Origin: a virus
DNA length: 64,000 bases
Virus record (IMG/VR): IMGVR_UViG_3300007512_002515
Location: 114,345 to 178,344 of that record
Direction: 5' to 3' (one strand)
The position numbers were made by a program, and so were the translations under genes. Positions 51,488 to 58,367 of the stretch are shown piece after piece; position 1 is the first letter of the stretch, and each line of letters opens with the position of its first letter. Under the pieces are notes generated by a model, which searched no databases, was not told the DNA's origin, and saw only the letters and a program-made list of their open reading frames with translations.

Positions 51488-51845
51488 GCTATTAAGAGTT
51501 CTAGATGTATTTCACCAAATGCCCTTACCTACATTCTATCCCCCTCCAGGAGCTCGCGTTTTATGCGTGGAGGAGCATCCCGGTCTCAAAACGGGTGACC
51601 CATGGTTCGAAGTCCTATATAGAGATAGGATATATGCGGTGGATATGTACATGGTAAAAGAATGCGAGGTAGAAAAACTTGAGCTCGGCGACATAATAGT
51701 CCTTAATAGCGGAGGACAAGCTGTTATAACCAACGTACACTCTTCTGAGGAGCTTGGGATGTTTTTTACTGTTCTAACCCATAATCAAACTATGGAAATA
51801 TCAGCTTTAGACATTAAGGAAATTGTCTCTCCTTTGGGTGAGTAG
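51477..51845 (+). CDS. Small beta-rich protein of unknown function
   Basis: 122 aa, 11-base overlap with the previous gene. Two repeated barrel-like halves (D-P-W-F-E-V-L-Y-R-D; L-G-D-I-I-V-L-N-S-G). No family is recognised. Confidence 0.6.
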   Translation: MKGKLLRVLDVFHQMPLPTFYPPPGARVLCVEEHPGLKTGDPWFEVLYRDRIYAVDMYMVKECEVEKLELGDIIVLNSGGQAVITNVHSSEELGMFFTVLTHNQTMEISALDIKEIVSPLGE

Positions 51846-51846
51846 G

Positions 51847-52188
51847 ATGAAGCTCCTTTCAGCTGCGGCTCTTTTTACGCTGCTCCATACGTTGGTTTGG
51901 TTTGCTGCTAATACTCAATTCATTTCACCCGAATGGAAAACAAGGTCTCTACATATTGCTCTAGCTGTGGCTATTCCAGCTACGCTTTGTTCATACTATG
52001 GCGCTCGATTTGCCTATGATGCTTTGAACAATAGCGTTTGGGCGTCCAGGTTTTTGGCATTTGGAATTTCTTATCTCGTCTTTCCTACCTTGACATATTT
52101 GCTTTTGGGAGAATCAATGTTTACGATAAAAACAATGACTTGTGTTTTCCTTTCTTTCCTAATAATCTTTATTCAAATTTACTGCTAG
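51847..52188 (+). CDS. Membrane protein, about four segments
   Basis: 113 aa from the ATG at 51847. Hydrophobic segments near residues 3-20, 32-52, 64-85 and 92-112. Small, tightly folded; resembles phage membrane proteins of the DUF type, without a recognised family. Confidence 0.6.
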   Translation: MKLLSAAALFTLLHTLVWFAANTQFISPEWKTRSLHIALAVAIPATLCSYYGARFAYDALNNSVWASRFLAFGISYLVFPTLTYLLLGESMFTIKTMTCVFLSFLIIFIQIYC

Positions 52189-52236
52189 CGTCAAGTTTGC
52201 ACATTACCGCGATACTTAGTAATTCCGGATTGTGTA

Positions 52237-52836
52237 ATGCCTCAAAGAAGATTTTCTAAAGAAGACTTTGAAGACGTCTATGCCACCGCGCGAATGGCTC
52301 ACATGGGCCAGAAACGACGGTCAGGCCAAGATTATCTTTCACATCCGAGTGCTGTGCGAAACTTAGCAAGAAGATATTATCCAAGTGATAAAGAGGCACA
52401 GCTTGTTGCACTGCTCCACGATACACTAGAAGACGGTCCCCGAGTTGGTAATGTGTCTTCAAAAGAGGAAATGCGCGCTTGGATTATGGCATCAGTGGCT
52501 GATCAGTCCGCAGCTAAAGAAATTTTAGACTCTGTGGAGATGTTGACTCATGAGAAAGGAATTCGTTATGACGTATATCTTTCTTCGCTACTGGGGAACC
52601 CACTTGCCATCCGAGTAAAGCTTTTGGACATGTTGCATAATCTAACCACCAGCCCAACCGAACGTCAGGCCAATAAATATAAAAGCGCGCTGAGGACGCT
52701 AGAGGATGTGGCTAGCGGGTCACCTCCAAGTATCAGTCGAAAACACTGGAGTGATTTAAAACTGGCATTAGAAGCGGTGACTGAAAGTAATACAGCTGAT
52801 GTCCGCATGCTAATTAGGGAGCTAATGTTTGAGTAG
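52237..52836 (+). CDS. HD-domain (p)ppGpp hydrolase-like protein
   Basis: 199 aa. SpoT/MESH1-type HD motifs: Y-L-S-H-P-S-A-V, A-L-L-H-D-T-L-E-D (HD) and V-K-L-L-D-M-L-H-N (the KxxDxxHN motif). No synthetase or TGS/ACT domains. A small alarmone hydrolase would lower (p)ppGpp in the infected cell and counter the stringent response. Hydrolase-only activity is inferred from the motif set. Confidence 0.8.
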   Translation: MPQRRFSKEDFEDVYATARMAHMGQKRRSGQDYLSHPSAVRNLARRYYPSDKEAQLVALLHDTLEDGPRVGNVSSKEEMRAWIMASVADQSAAKEILDSVEMLTHEKGIRYDVYLSSLLGNPLAIRVKLLDMLHNLTTSPTERQANKYKSALRTLEDVASGSPPSISRKHWSDLKLALEAVTESNTADVRMLIRELMFE

Positions 52837-52842
52837 GAGATA

Positions 52843-53073
52843 ATGGCTAGAAACGCGTGGGATACGATTATGGCATCGTATATAAAGCCCGGAGACATGA
52901 TTCGTCATAAGTCCTCCGGGGAACATGGGATCGTTATTAGAAGATTTCCGGCTCTGTCCAGTACCTTCGTCGAAGTGAAATTTACTTCTCGCATGATAGC
53001 AGTCGATTATAAAGAGGTTGAAAAAGTATTTGAAGTTAAAGACTTTTACCCGTGCAAATTACCTCAAAAATAA
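52843..53073 (+). CDS. Small beta-barrel-like protein
   Basis: 76 aa, TAGGAGA site. I-K-P-G-D-M-I-R-H-K-S-S-G-E-H-G-I-V-I is a typical small barrel start. Related in style to the proteins at 18312 and 51477. Function unknown. Confidence 0.6.
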   Translation: MARNAWDTIMASYIKPGDMIRHKSSGEHGIVIRRFPALSSTFVEVKFTSRMIAVDYKEVEKVFEVKDFYPCKLPQK

Positions 53074-53081
53074 GATATAAT
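53053..53081 (+). promoter_or_regulatory. Sigma70-type promoter (TGCAAA-17-TATAAT)
   Basis: TGCAAA (53053-53058), exactly 17 bases, TATAAT (53076-53081), 24 bases before the ATG at 53106. The -35 lies in the previous gene. Confidence 0.6.
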
Positions 53082-53105
53082 AATAATGTAGGTAGGAGTT
53101 TATCT

Positions 53106-53309
53106 ATGCCATTTTGGAAATTTACTAAGGGGCCTTATAAGGACAAAGTTGCACTGGTTGTTGATAATGAAAAGCTAAAAGCAGCAACAACATGGGAAAA
53201 AGAATTAATCACGCTGTATGTGGATGGAACGACGGTTGCATTCATACGCGAAGCTTTAGAACAAATAGCTGATTACGTAGACGAAAAGAGCAATCTACTG
53301 TCCCAGTAA
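53106..53309 (+). CDS. Small protein of unknown function
   Basis: 67 aa from the ATG at 53106 (TAGGAG upstream). Starts M-P-F-W-K-F-T-K-G-P-Y. Its end overlaps, tail to tail, the minus-strand kinase gene by 15 bases. No terminator hairpin is seen between the converging units. Confidence 0.6.
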   Translation: MPFWKFTKGPYKDKVALVVDNEKLKAATTWEKELITLYVDGTTVAFIREALEQIADYVDEKSNLLSQ

Positions 53310-54158
53310 AGTACGTCTTTCCTTGTTGGTTCCACCACCCCGTGTGGAAAGCTGATCTTCAATCCATTGTCGACCTATCGGGTTCTGGATTGGACGCGCG
53401 ATAAAGGCATCCACTGCCGCTTCTACATCTTCGGGTAGCGGACCATACACTGTATTATCAACGATCGTGATGGCTGCCTGGCTAAACAGGCTTTGAAATG
53501 CTCCAAGGTTGGCTTGCACGTCAGTCCAGATTTCTTCCACTTTCGGTGGGGGAAGCTTTCTTTTACGCTTCATGTTTCTTTCTTGGGCAACTTCAAGGGT
53601 GGTGTTCACAAACACCATATATGTGTCATACCCAAGTTCTTCCATCGCAGCTTTCTTGGTGGTAATTTTCTCTAAATCATCACCGGTACCATCAATAATG
53701 ATACCAAGCCGTGAGTTGGGTCCAGTCCAAGCTCTTTGCAATGACGTCTTATATCTTTTTGCTTTTCCTCGGGGGGAGTCGGGTGGAATACCTCTCTCAT
53801 CATCCAGACCAAGTTCATAAGCAAGTTCTGGATCATCTTCTGCTATTGTAGCAAGATCACCTGGATCGACTCCCACATCATTAAGATACTTTTCAAACGC
53901 CGGGTCTGAGTTTAAGATTTTAAGACCAGTGTTGGTTGCTGTAGTAAGTTCGCTAGCTTGGACTCCACCAAATAATGCTTTGGCTGTGAAGCTCTTTCCG
54001 CTTCCTGGTCCACCTGCCATGAATACGGCTTTAAGAATTCCAGGGTCGTAAATACCCTCGGTGAGTATGCCATTAATCGCTTCACGAAAAATTCTTTGTT
54101 CGTTTCGAAAAAGCTCTTCTCTAATAATCCGAAGTAATTGCTTTTTAGACACTCTCAT
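53295..54158 (-). CDS. Zeta-toxin-like kinase with double tag
   Basis: 287 aa. Two tag-like segments open it: M-R-V-S-K-K-Q-L-L-R-I-I-R-E-E and I-F-R-E-A-I-N-G-I-L-T-E-G, ending I-R-E and L-T-E. A P-loop kinase of the zeta toxin/AAA type follows: G-G-P-G-S-G-K-S (49-56), then L-N-S-D-P-A and I-I-I-D-G-T-G. Zeta kinases phosphorylate UDP-N-acetylglucosamine or other substrates, and phage homologs include polynucleotide kinases. The tag suggests entry with the virion. It follows the 134-aa tagged gene by one base. Confidence 0.75.
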   Translation of the reverse strand: MRVSKKQLLRIIREELFRNEQRIFREAINGILTEGIYDPGILKAVFMAGGPGSGKSFTAKALFGGVQASELTTATNTGLKILNSDPAFEKYLNDVGVDPGDLATIAEDDPELAYELGLDDERGIPPDSPRGKAKRYKTSLQRAWTGPNSRLGIIIDGTGDDLEKITTKKAAMEELGYDTYMVFVNTTLEVAQERNMKRKRKLPPPKVEEIWTDVQANLGAFQSLFSQAAITIVDNTVYGPLPEDVEAAVDAFIARPIQNPIGRQWIEDQLSTRGGGTNKERRTLLGQ

Positions 54159-54159
54159 T

Positions 54160-54564
54160 TTAGAGCTCGTTTATTGCAATATCAATAACACCTGTTTCTG
54201 ATCCTAAGCCAGCAGATTCTGAAACGAGTTGAGTTTGAGCATCCAGCATTTCTTGTAAGGCTTCTGCTTGTGCGACTACTGCTTCCATAATTTGAGCTTG
54301 TGCAGCAATTGGACCTGTGCAGTCCGGACAAAGATGAGCGGCATTTTGGACCGATTCAACTACCTGTTCAAGCGCTCGACTTGCAACTTCCATTTCAACA
54401 ACAAGATCACCATCGGCCCCTTCCGTCTCTGCCATAAGAGCCGGCTCGGGAGAGGGTTCGATGACATCGATGACATCGACGGGGGCAGCGTCGCCACAAC
54501 CTTCACGCATCTTATATTTTTCTTCTCTAATAATTCTGCGCAATTGGCGCTTAGAAATCTTCAT
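54160..54564 (-). CDS. Tagged acidic helical protein
   Basis: 134 aa, AGGGAGA site. Canonical tag M-K-I-S-K-R-Q-L-R-R-I-I-R-E-E, then an acidic stretch and a helical domain with a C-P-D-C pair (H-L-C-P-D-C). No family is recognised. It is one of the cleanest tag copies and the only unit near the tubulin gene. Confidence 0.7.
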   Translation of the reverse strand: MKISKRQLRRIIREEKYKMREGCGDAAPVDVIDVIEPSPEPALMAETEGADGDLVVEMEVASRALEQVVESVQNAAHLCPDCTGPIAAQAQIMEAVVAQAEALQEMLDAQTQLVSESAGLGSETGVIDIAINEL

Positions 54565-54639
54565 GTGGTATATCTCCCTGTATCATGATGGGTGAACATC
54601 CATTAAATATGCACAAAGAGTTGATATTTGCCCTGCTTT

Positions 54640-55869
54640 TTACAGCCCACCAAGAAGTGTGATTGCTATAAGCCCAGGGATACCTTCTTTGATATAAATT
54701 CCTGAGAAAACTGTTTTTGCTCTTCCGCCTACATACGAGAAAGCAGACTCAAGTCGTCGACCTACATCTGGGTCAGATGCCATAGCGTTGTCGACGATTA
54801 GCAAAAGAGCACCAGTCTCTGTGCCTCCGCTTGGAGTGGGACATGGTGAGGATCTTAAACATCCTTGATATACCAACGATCCCAGGTCATTTCTGTTAAC
54901 GTCTCTTACAACTGTACTTCCGATGACCATTCTACCAGGTGTGCTCAAACATCTTTCCAGATCTTTCGTGTCAAATGTTTGCACCTCGGTATGCTCTGAT
55001 GCCAACTTAAAGACTTGTGAAACAAGCTTTGCAAAGTTTTTATTCGCAACAGGCATCATATTAAGTAGCCCAGCTTTTCCACGAAGCAATTGAAGTTGAC
55101 GTTCATTATCAATGATAATGTACGGGCTATTACCCACATCGCTTAAAAGCGATGCATAATTTGTTTTGATTGTCGGATTAAGTAATTCTTGAGCCGTTGG
55201 TTTGGTGATGATATAAACAACTTTTCCTGAAGCCTCGATGGACTGGAGATATCTGTTAAGAGACGCATCGAGTTCGTGGCAAGCACTTCCAGTGCCTCCG
55301 CCCCCACCTGCTACAACAAACAACCAGTCTACATGACCGATTCTGGTTCGTACTGCATCTTCAACGAATGCGCTGTTTTCTGCAATGACTTTTTTTCCGA
55401 GAGCAATATCTTTCCCGACACCATCTGCGCCTGGTACTAAGACGAAGTGCTGTGGGTCAACACCCCCTGGCTGGTCTTTTTCTGTGGTGTTAACCAAAAT
55501 CGTTTTTGTAAAGCCTACGTCAAGAAACGCTTTTACAATTTTTCCACCACCACCACCAACGCCAATAAAGCCGCAATTGATTGCGGATGGTGCTGAATTA
55601 TCTGGTAGGAGTCTTTCATCCCCAGCAGCAGGATCATCGTCATAGGCCATCACGAAGTCAAAATCGTCTCCAACATCTGGCGTGTTAATATAAGTGTCGT
55701 CTTGTTTTTCGCCACCTGTCATTATTTGCTCCTCGTCTATTTTTGGATCTGGCATAATCTCTTTTAACCTCTTTGCAATTATAGCGTCTTCTGAATCAGA
55801 TATTTCTTTTTCTTTTTCTTTCAGCGCGGGCTGGCTCAGACCAACCCTGTTCCACGTTGTCGAAGCCAT
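54640..55869 (-). CDS. FtsZ/tubulin-family protein
   Basis: 409 aa. After an acidic ~95-residue N-terminal extension, the GTPase core begins C-G-F-I-G-V-G-G-G-G-G-K. The tubulin signature is V-A-G-G-G-G-G-T-G-S-A (187-196), and a core helix with I-I-I-D-N-E-R-Q follows. The T7 catalytic-loop region reads V-A-N-K-N-F-A-K-L (275-282). By my alignment to FtsZ I-N-V-D-F-A-D-V, both acidic residues that complete the GTPase are replaced by Asn and Lys. Filaments might assemble with slow or no turnover. It could act as a phage cytoskeleton (compare PhuZ) or interfere with host division. A TATAAT-like box lies upstream. Confidence 0.85.
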   Translation of the reverse strand: MASTTWNRVGLSQPALKEKEKEISDSEDAIIAKRLKEIMPDPKIDEEQIMTGGEKQDDTYINTPDVGDDFDFVMAYDDDPAAGDERLLPDNSAPSAINCGFIGVGGGGGKIVKAFLDVGFTKTILVNTTEKDQPGGVDPQHFVLVPGADGVGKDIALGKKVIAENSAFVEDAVRTRIGHVDWLFVVAGGGGGTGSACHELDASLNRYLQSIEASGKVVYIITKPTAQELLNPTIKTNYASLLSDVGNSPYIIIDNERQLQLLRGKAGLLNMMPVANKNFAKLVSQVFKLASEHTEVQTFDTKDLERCLSTPGRMVIGSTVVRDVNRNDLGSLVYQGCLRSSPCPTPSGGTETGALLLIVDNAMASDPDVGRRLESAFSYVGGRAKTVFSGIYIKEGIPGLIAITLLGGL

Positions 55870-55883
55870 ACCTCGTTCCTAAG

Positions 55884-55889
55884 ATTATA
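55884..55889 (-). promoter_or_regulatory. Possible -10 box for tubulin-like gene
   Basis: TATAAT on the minus strand, 15 bases before the ATG at 55869. The matching -35 (ATTTAT at 17 bases) is weak. Confidence 0.4.
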
Positions 55890-55945
55890 TTCGTTCTCAT
55901 AATGTTATAAATATGTTGCTACCCTTTAACTATAACAAAGAATGG

Positions 55946-56021
55946 TGGTGGAGACGACTGGGATCGAACCAGCGACCTCCTGCGTGCAAAGCAGGCGCTC
56001 TCCCGACTGAGCTACGTCCCC
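55946..56021 (-). tRNA. tRNA-Ala (anticodon TGC)
   Basis: 76 bases including encoded CCA. A 7-bp acceptor stem closes (one G-T), the D arm GCTC/GAGC, the anticodon stem CCTGC/GCAGG around TTTGCAC, and the T arm with GGTTCGATCC-type loop are all present. The TGC anticodon reads Ala codons. It lies immediately after the 51-aa gene and near tmRNA, which is itself alanylated. Confidence 0.95.
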
Positions 56022-56024
56022 CTT

Positions 56025-56180
56025 TTAGCGGGCTCTTAAAAAGTTTCTGAAACAAAACGCTGCAAAAACAGAGCACACCCCGAATATAATCCAGCTTCCA
56101 GCCACAAATGACTGGAAAGCAAAAAGAGTGTTGACACCTGCACATACGAGGCTTACCCATTTATTAGCTAAAAAATCCAT
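56025..56180 (-). CDS. Small membrane protein (51 aa)
   Basis: Reading from the ATG at 56180 on the minus strand, with AAGGAGA 6 bases upstream, gives 51 aa: M-D-F-L-A-N-K-W-V-S and two hydrophobic stretches (about residues 9-25 and 27-45), then R-N-F-L-R-A-R. It ends 3 bases before the tRNA. A frame on the same strand with no good start overlaps it and looks spurious. Function unknown; its place between tRNA and tmRNA is unusual. Confidence 0.65.
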   Translation of the reverse strand: MDFLANKWVSLVCAGVNTLFAFQSFVAGSWIIFGVCSVFAAFCFRNFLRAR

Positions 56181-56197
56181 CTATCTCTCCTTAAAAG

Positions 56198-56540
56198 TGG
56201 TGGAGGCGGCGGGAGTCGAACCCGCGTCCAAAGCATCTCAAAATTCAAGTCATTCACAGGTTTAGTTAGTTTCTTTAAACCAACAAAGCATCCACTGTGT
56301 GTTATCCTCCATAGTCCGTGGCCGAAGGAGTGTTGATCTTATTTATTTCGGTGGGATCAACCACTTAGCCCAAATTGGATAGATGGTCTTGGGCGACCAC
56401 CCGATTAAGCTGCTAGAGCTTGTTCGTAGTAATAATTGTTATTGGCAATTAAATTTTTGAAACCGCACTTAAGGTCTGCTATTTCGTGAGACCACCTGCA
56501 CTATCCTCTCTTAATACCCTGTCGAAACCGTTTCGCCCCC
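56198..56540 (-). ncRNA. ssrA: tmRNA (one-piece)
   Basis: 343 bases, CCA encoded. The 5' end GGGGGCGAAACGGTTTCGAC and the 3' TTCGACTCCCGCCGCC-type T arm form a tRNA-like domain with a 7-bp acceptor stem (5' GGGGGCG with CGCCTCC, one G-T). The internal frame from 56446 to 56405 encodes A-N-N-N-Y-Y-Y-E-Q-A-L-A-A and stop, with the typical A-L-A-A degradation end. It would rescue stalled ribosomes and tag proteins for ClpXP. A pseudoknot-rich body of normal size is present. Phage copies of tmRNA are uncommon. Confidence 0.95.
56405..56446 (-). other. tmRNA tag-peptide reading frame
   Basis: 14 codons including stop. The likely resume codon is GCC (Ala). The tag reads A-N-N-N-Y-Y-Y-E-Q-A-L-A-A; L-A-A at the end is the ClpX-recognised element. 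Its middle (Y-Y-Y-E-Q) differs from the common A-N-D-E/D-N-Y type. Confidence 0.88.
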
Positions 56541-56568
56541 TCATGAAAAATATAAGTATTCCCTTTAT

Positions 56569-56579
56569 TATATTTAAGA
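56569..56579 (+). promoter_or_regulatory. TATATTTAAGA motif
   Basis: In the 52-base space between tmRNA and the divergent HAD gene, 14 bases before its ATG. Same word as at 16278 and 34907. On the minus strand a TATAAT at 56567-56572 overlaps it and could serve tmRNA. Confidence 0.38.
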
Positions 56580-56592
56580 ATGAAGGTATTTC

Positions 56593-57336
56593 ATGACGAT
56601 TAGAAAAATAGTTGCATTTGATTTTGATGACACACTAGCCACCACCGAATCGCAAGTTGCGGTGCAACGTATTGATGCGTCCGGTGTGCCAGATTCTTCA
56701 TTCGAAGACTGGCTATTAGATCACAATATTCAGTATAGCGGAAGATCAAACGACTTCTATTGGTTTGATTCTGCAAATTTTGCTCTATACGAAGAGTATG
56801 CTCATGGCTTTGACGATATCATCGATTACGCTGGAACATCAACATTTGATATTGAAACTGCAGAAATAATTCCACCAATGCTTCGTAAGCTAGCCGAAGC
56901 CGAATCAGACCCTAACACTTTGGCGCTTATTGTAACTGCGCGTGGTGGTAAGAAAGAGCTGTATAGCCCATCGCAGGGCGCCACAATCCAGCCCGACAAC
57001 CGTCGTCAGATCCTTCAGTTGCTTAAAGACAATGGAGTCAGCATCGACGCCTCTCGCTTGTATACTGTGGGTGATATGAGCGAAGACAGTGCAGTTGCAA
57101 AGACTGTTGTATTGACACGTTATCTCGAAAAGTATAAACCTGAAGAGCTAATTTTTTATGATGATAATGAGAATAATGTTCGCGCTGTCGCGGAGTTATG
57201 TAAGCGTTTTGCACCATCAGTGAGGATAACGGCTTATCGTGTTGCTAATGGAGCTATTTCTTCACCCTCTGGATGCAATGAGGTGGTTAATTTACCGCGG
57301 AAAAAGATATTTAGTCGTACCGGCCGCTATCGATAA
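56593..57336 (+). CDS. HAD-superfamily phosphatase-like protein
   Basis: 247 aa, GAAGG site. Motif I D-F-D-D-T-L-A (Asp10, Asp12), motif II V-T-A-R-G-G, and motif IV-like F-Y-D-D-N-E-N-N-V. Phosphatases of this type in phages often act on RNA ends or nucleotides. It heads the run of tagged effectors. It has no tag itself. Confidence 0.8.
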   Translation: MTIRKIVAFDFDDTLATTESQVAVQRIDASGVPDSSFEDWLLDHNIQYSGRSNDFYWFDSANFALYEEYAHGFDDIIDYAGTSTFDIETAEIIPPMLRKLAEAESDPNTLALIVTARGGKKELYSPSQGATIQPDNRRQILQLLKDNGVSIDASRLYTVGDMSEDSAVAKTVVLTRYLEKYKPEELIFYDDNENNVRAVAELCKRFAPSVRITAYRVANGAISSPSGCNEVVNLPRKKIFSRTGRYR

Positions 57337-57365
57337 AGCGCGGCCCTGTATAGAGGAGCCGCCGA

Positions 57366-58367
57366 ATGCCGCGTAGAATGATTCTTAAAGAAGAGACTAG
57401 CGCCTATAATATCGCTTTAGATGTCGTGGGTCTTATACCCGGTGTCGGTGAATTTGCAGATCTTGCCAATGCTTTAGACTATGCCCGAAAAGGTGATTAT
57501 TTGTTTTCAGCGTTGTCTTTGGTCTCTATTATTCCTGAGCTGGGAGACCTTGTTGGGAAGGGTGGTAAGGTTGCAATCGCACTTTCGAAATTGGGGAAGG
57601 GTGGCAAGGCGATGTCTAAGGCTGGCCAAGCCGCCGTTAAAAATAAGAAGTTCACTGATACATCTGACTACATTGTCAAACTTAAGAAAGTACTAACTGC
57701 GAATCAAGACTTGATTGATAGCGTTTTCGAAAAAGCAGCAGAAATCGATAATGAAGAATTGCAAGAGCACCTTCCAAGAATTAAGGAAGCTGTAGACCTA
57801 TTCATCAGAGAAGCTGAAGAGGTTGAAACAGCGGTCCTTGAAGCTACCCTACGCGAGTGCGTGCGTGAATTATTAAATGAAGGGACCGAGTTTCGTACCC
57901 TTGATTCTCCACTTACATATAATCGATACGGTGATGTTAAGCGGATAGCTTATTGCGACAACTCGGTAACAGAGCCTCCAGAATATCGTGACGCTTATTT
58001 CAAAGAATGGGAAAACTGGCGCAGGTATACAAAGAACCATAGCAGGCGACTTAAAAAGCCAGTTCTTGAAGAGATTGTCCCTGGTGTTTCCGATGTTTGT
58101 ATTATTGGATTTTTAGATTATCATTCCCAGGGGACCTATAACGACGGCCAAAACACTCATTGGTATATCGACTATATGAAGACCCGCGGGGATGCTCAAG
58201 GTACAGGCATCGCTAGTAAATTAATGGATCACTGGTACCAAACAGTCCCGCAACCTGGCGATAATGTTAATTTTGGAAAGATGATGCGGAAAGAGATTGG
58301 TCACCTTAAAGACAAGATGGTAGACAAGCACCCCGATATCAAGACTAGAGGGGGCGTGTATTACTGA
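57366..58367 (+). CDS. Pre-toxin-like domain, tag, then GNAT-like domain
   Basis: 333 aa, AGAGGAG site. Residues ~18-70 follow the glycine/proline-rich pattern G-L-I-P-G-V-G-E-F-A-D-L-A-N-A-L and S-I-I-P-E-L-G-D-L-V-G-K-G-G-K, typical of the pre-toxin segments in polymorphic toxins. A tag-like L-R-E-C-V-R-E-L-L-N-E-G (about 166-177) follows. The C-terminal part has R-G-D-A-Q-G-T-G-I-A-S-K-L-M (about 274-287), a GNAT acetyl-CoA loop. Cleavage after L-N-E would free the enzyme domain. It is a strong candidate effector. Confidence 0.65.
   Translation: MPRRMILKEETSAYNIALDVVGLIPGVGEFADLANALDYARKGDYLFSALSLVSIIPELGDLVGKGGKVAIALSKLGKGGKAMSKAGQAAVKNKKFTDTSDYIVKLKKVLTANQDLIDSVFEKAAEIDNEELQEHLPRIKEAVDLFIREAEEVETAVLEATLRECVRELLNEGTEFRTLDSPLTYNRYGDVKRIAYCDNSVTEPPEYRDAYFKEWENWRRYTKNHSRRLKKPVLEEIVPGVSDVCIIGFLDYHSQGTYNDGQNTHWYIDYMKTRGDAQGTGIASKLMDHWYQTVPQPGDNVNFGKMMRKEIGHLKDKMVDKHPDIKTRGGVYY

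Noticed and set aside
55906-55913. TATAAATA (T4 late promoter consensus) on the + strand
   Set aside because: No + strand gene follows before the minus-strand tRNA and tmRNA, so it is probably chance in an AT-rich gap.
55930-56160. 76-aa minus-strand frame across the tRNA
   Set aside because: It runs through the tRNA-Ala gene and has no good ribosome binding site. The 51-aa frame from 56180 fits better.
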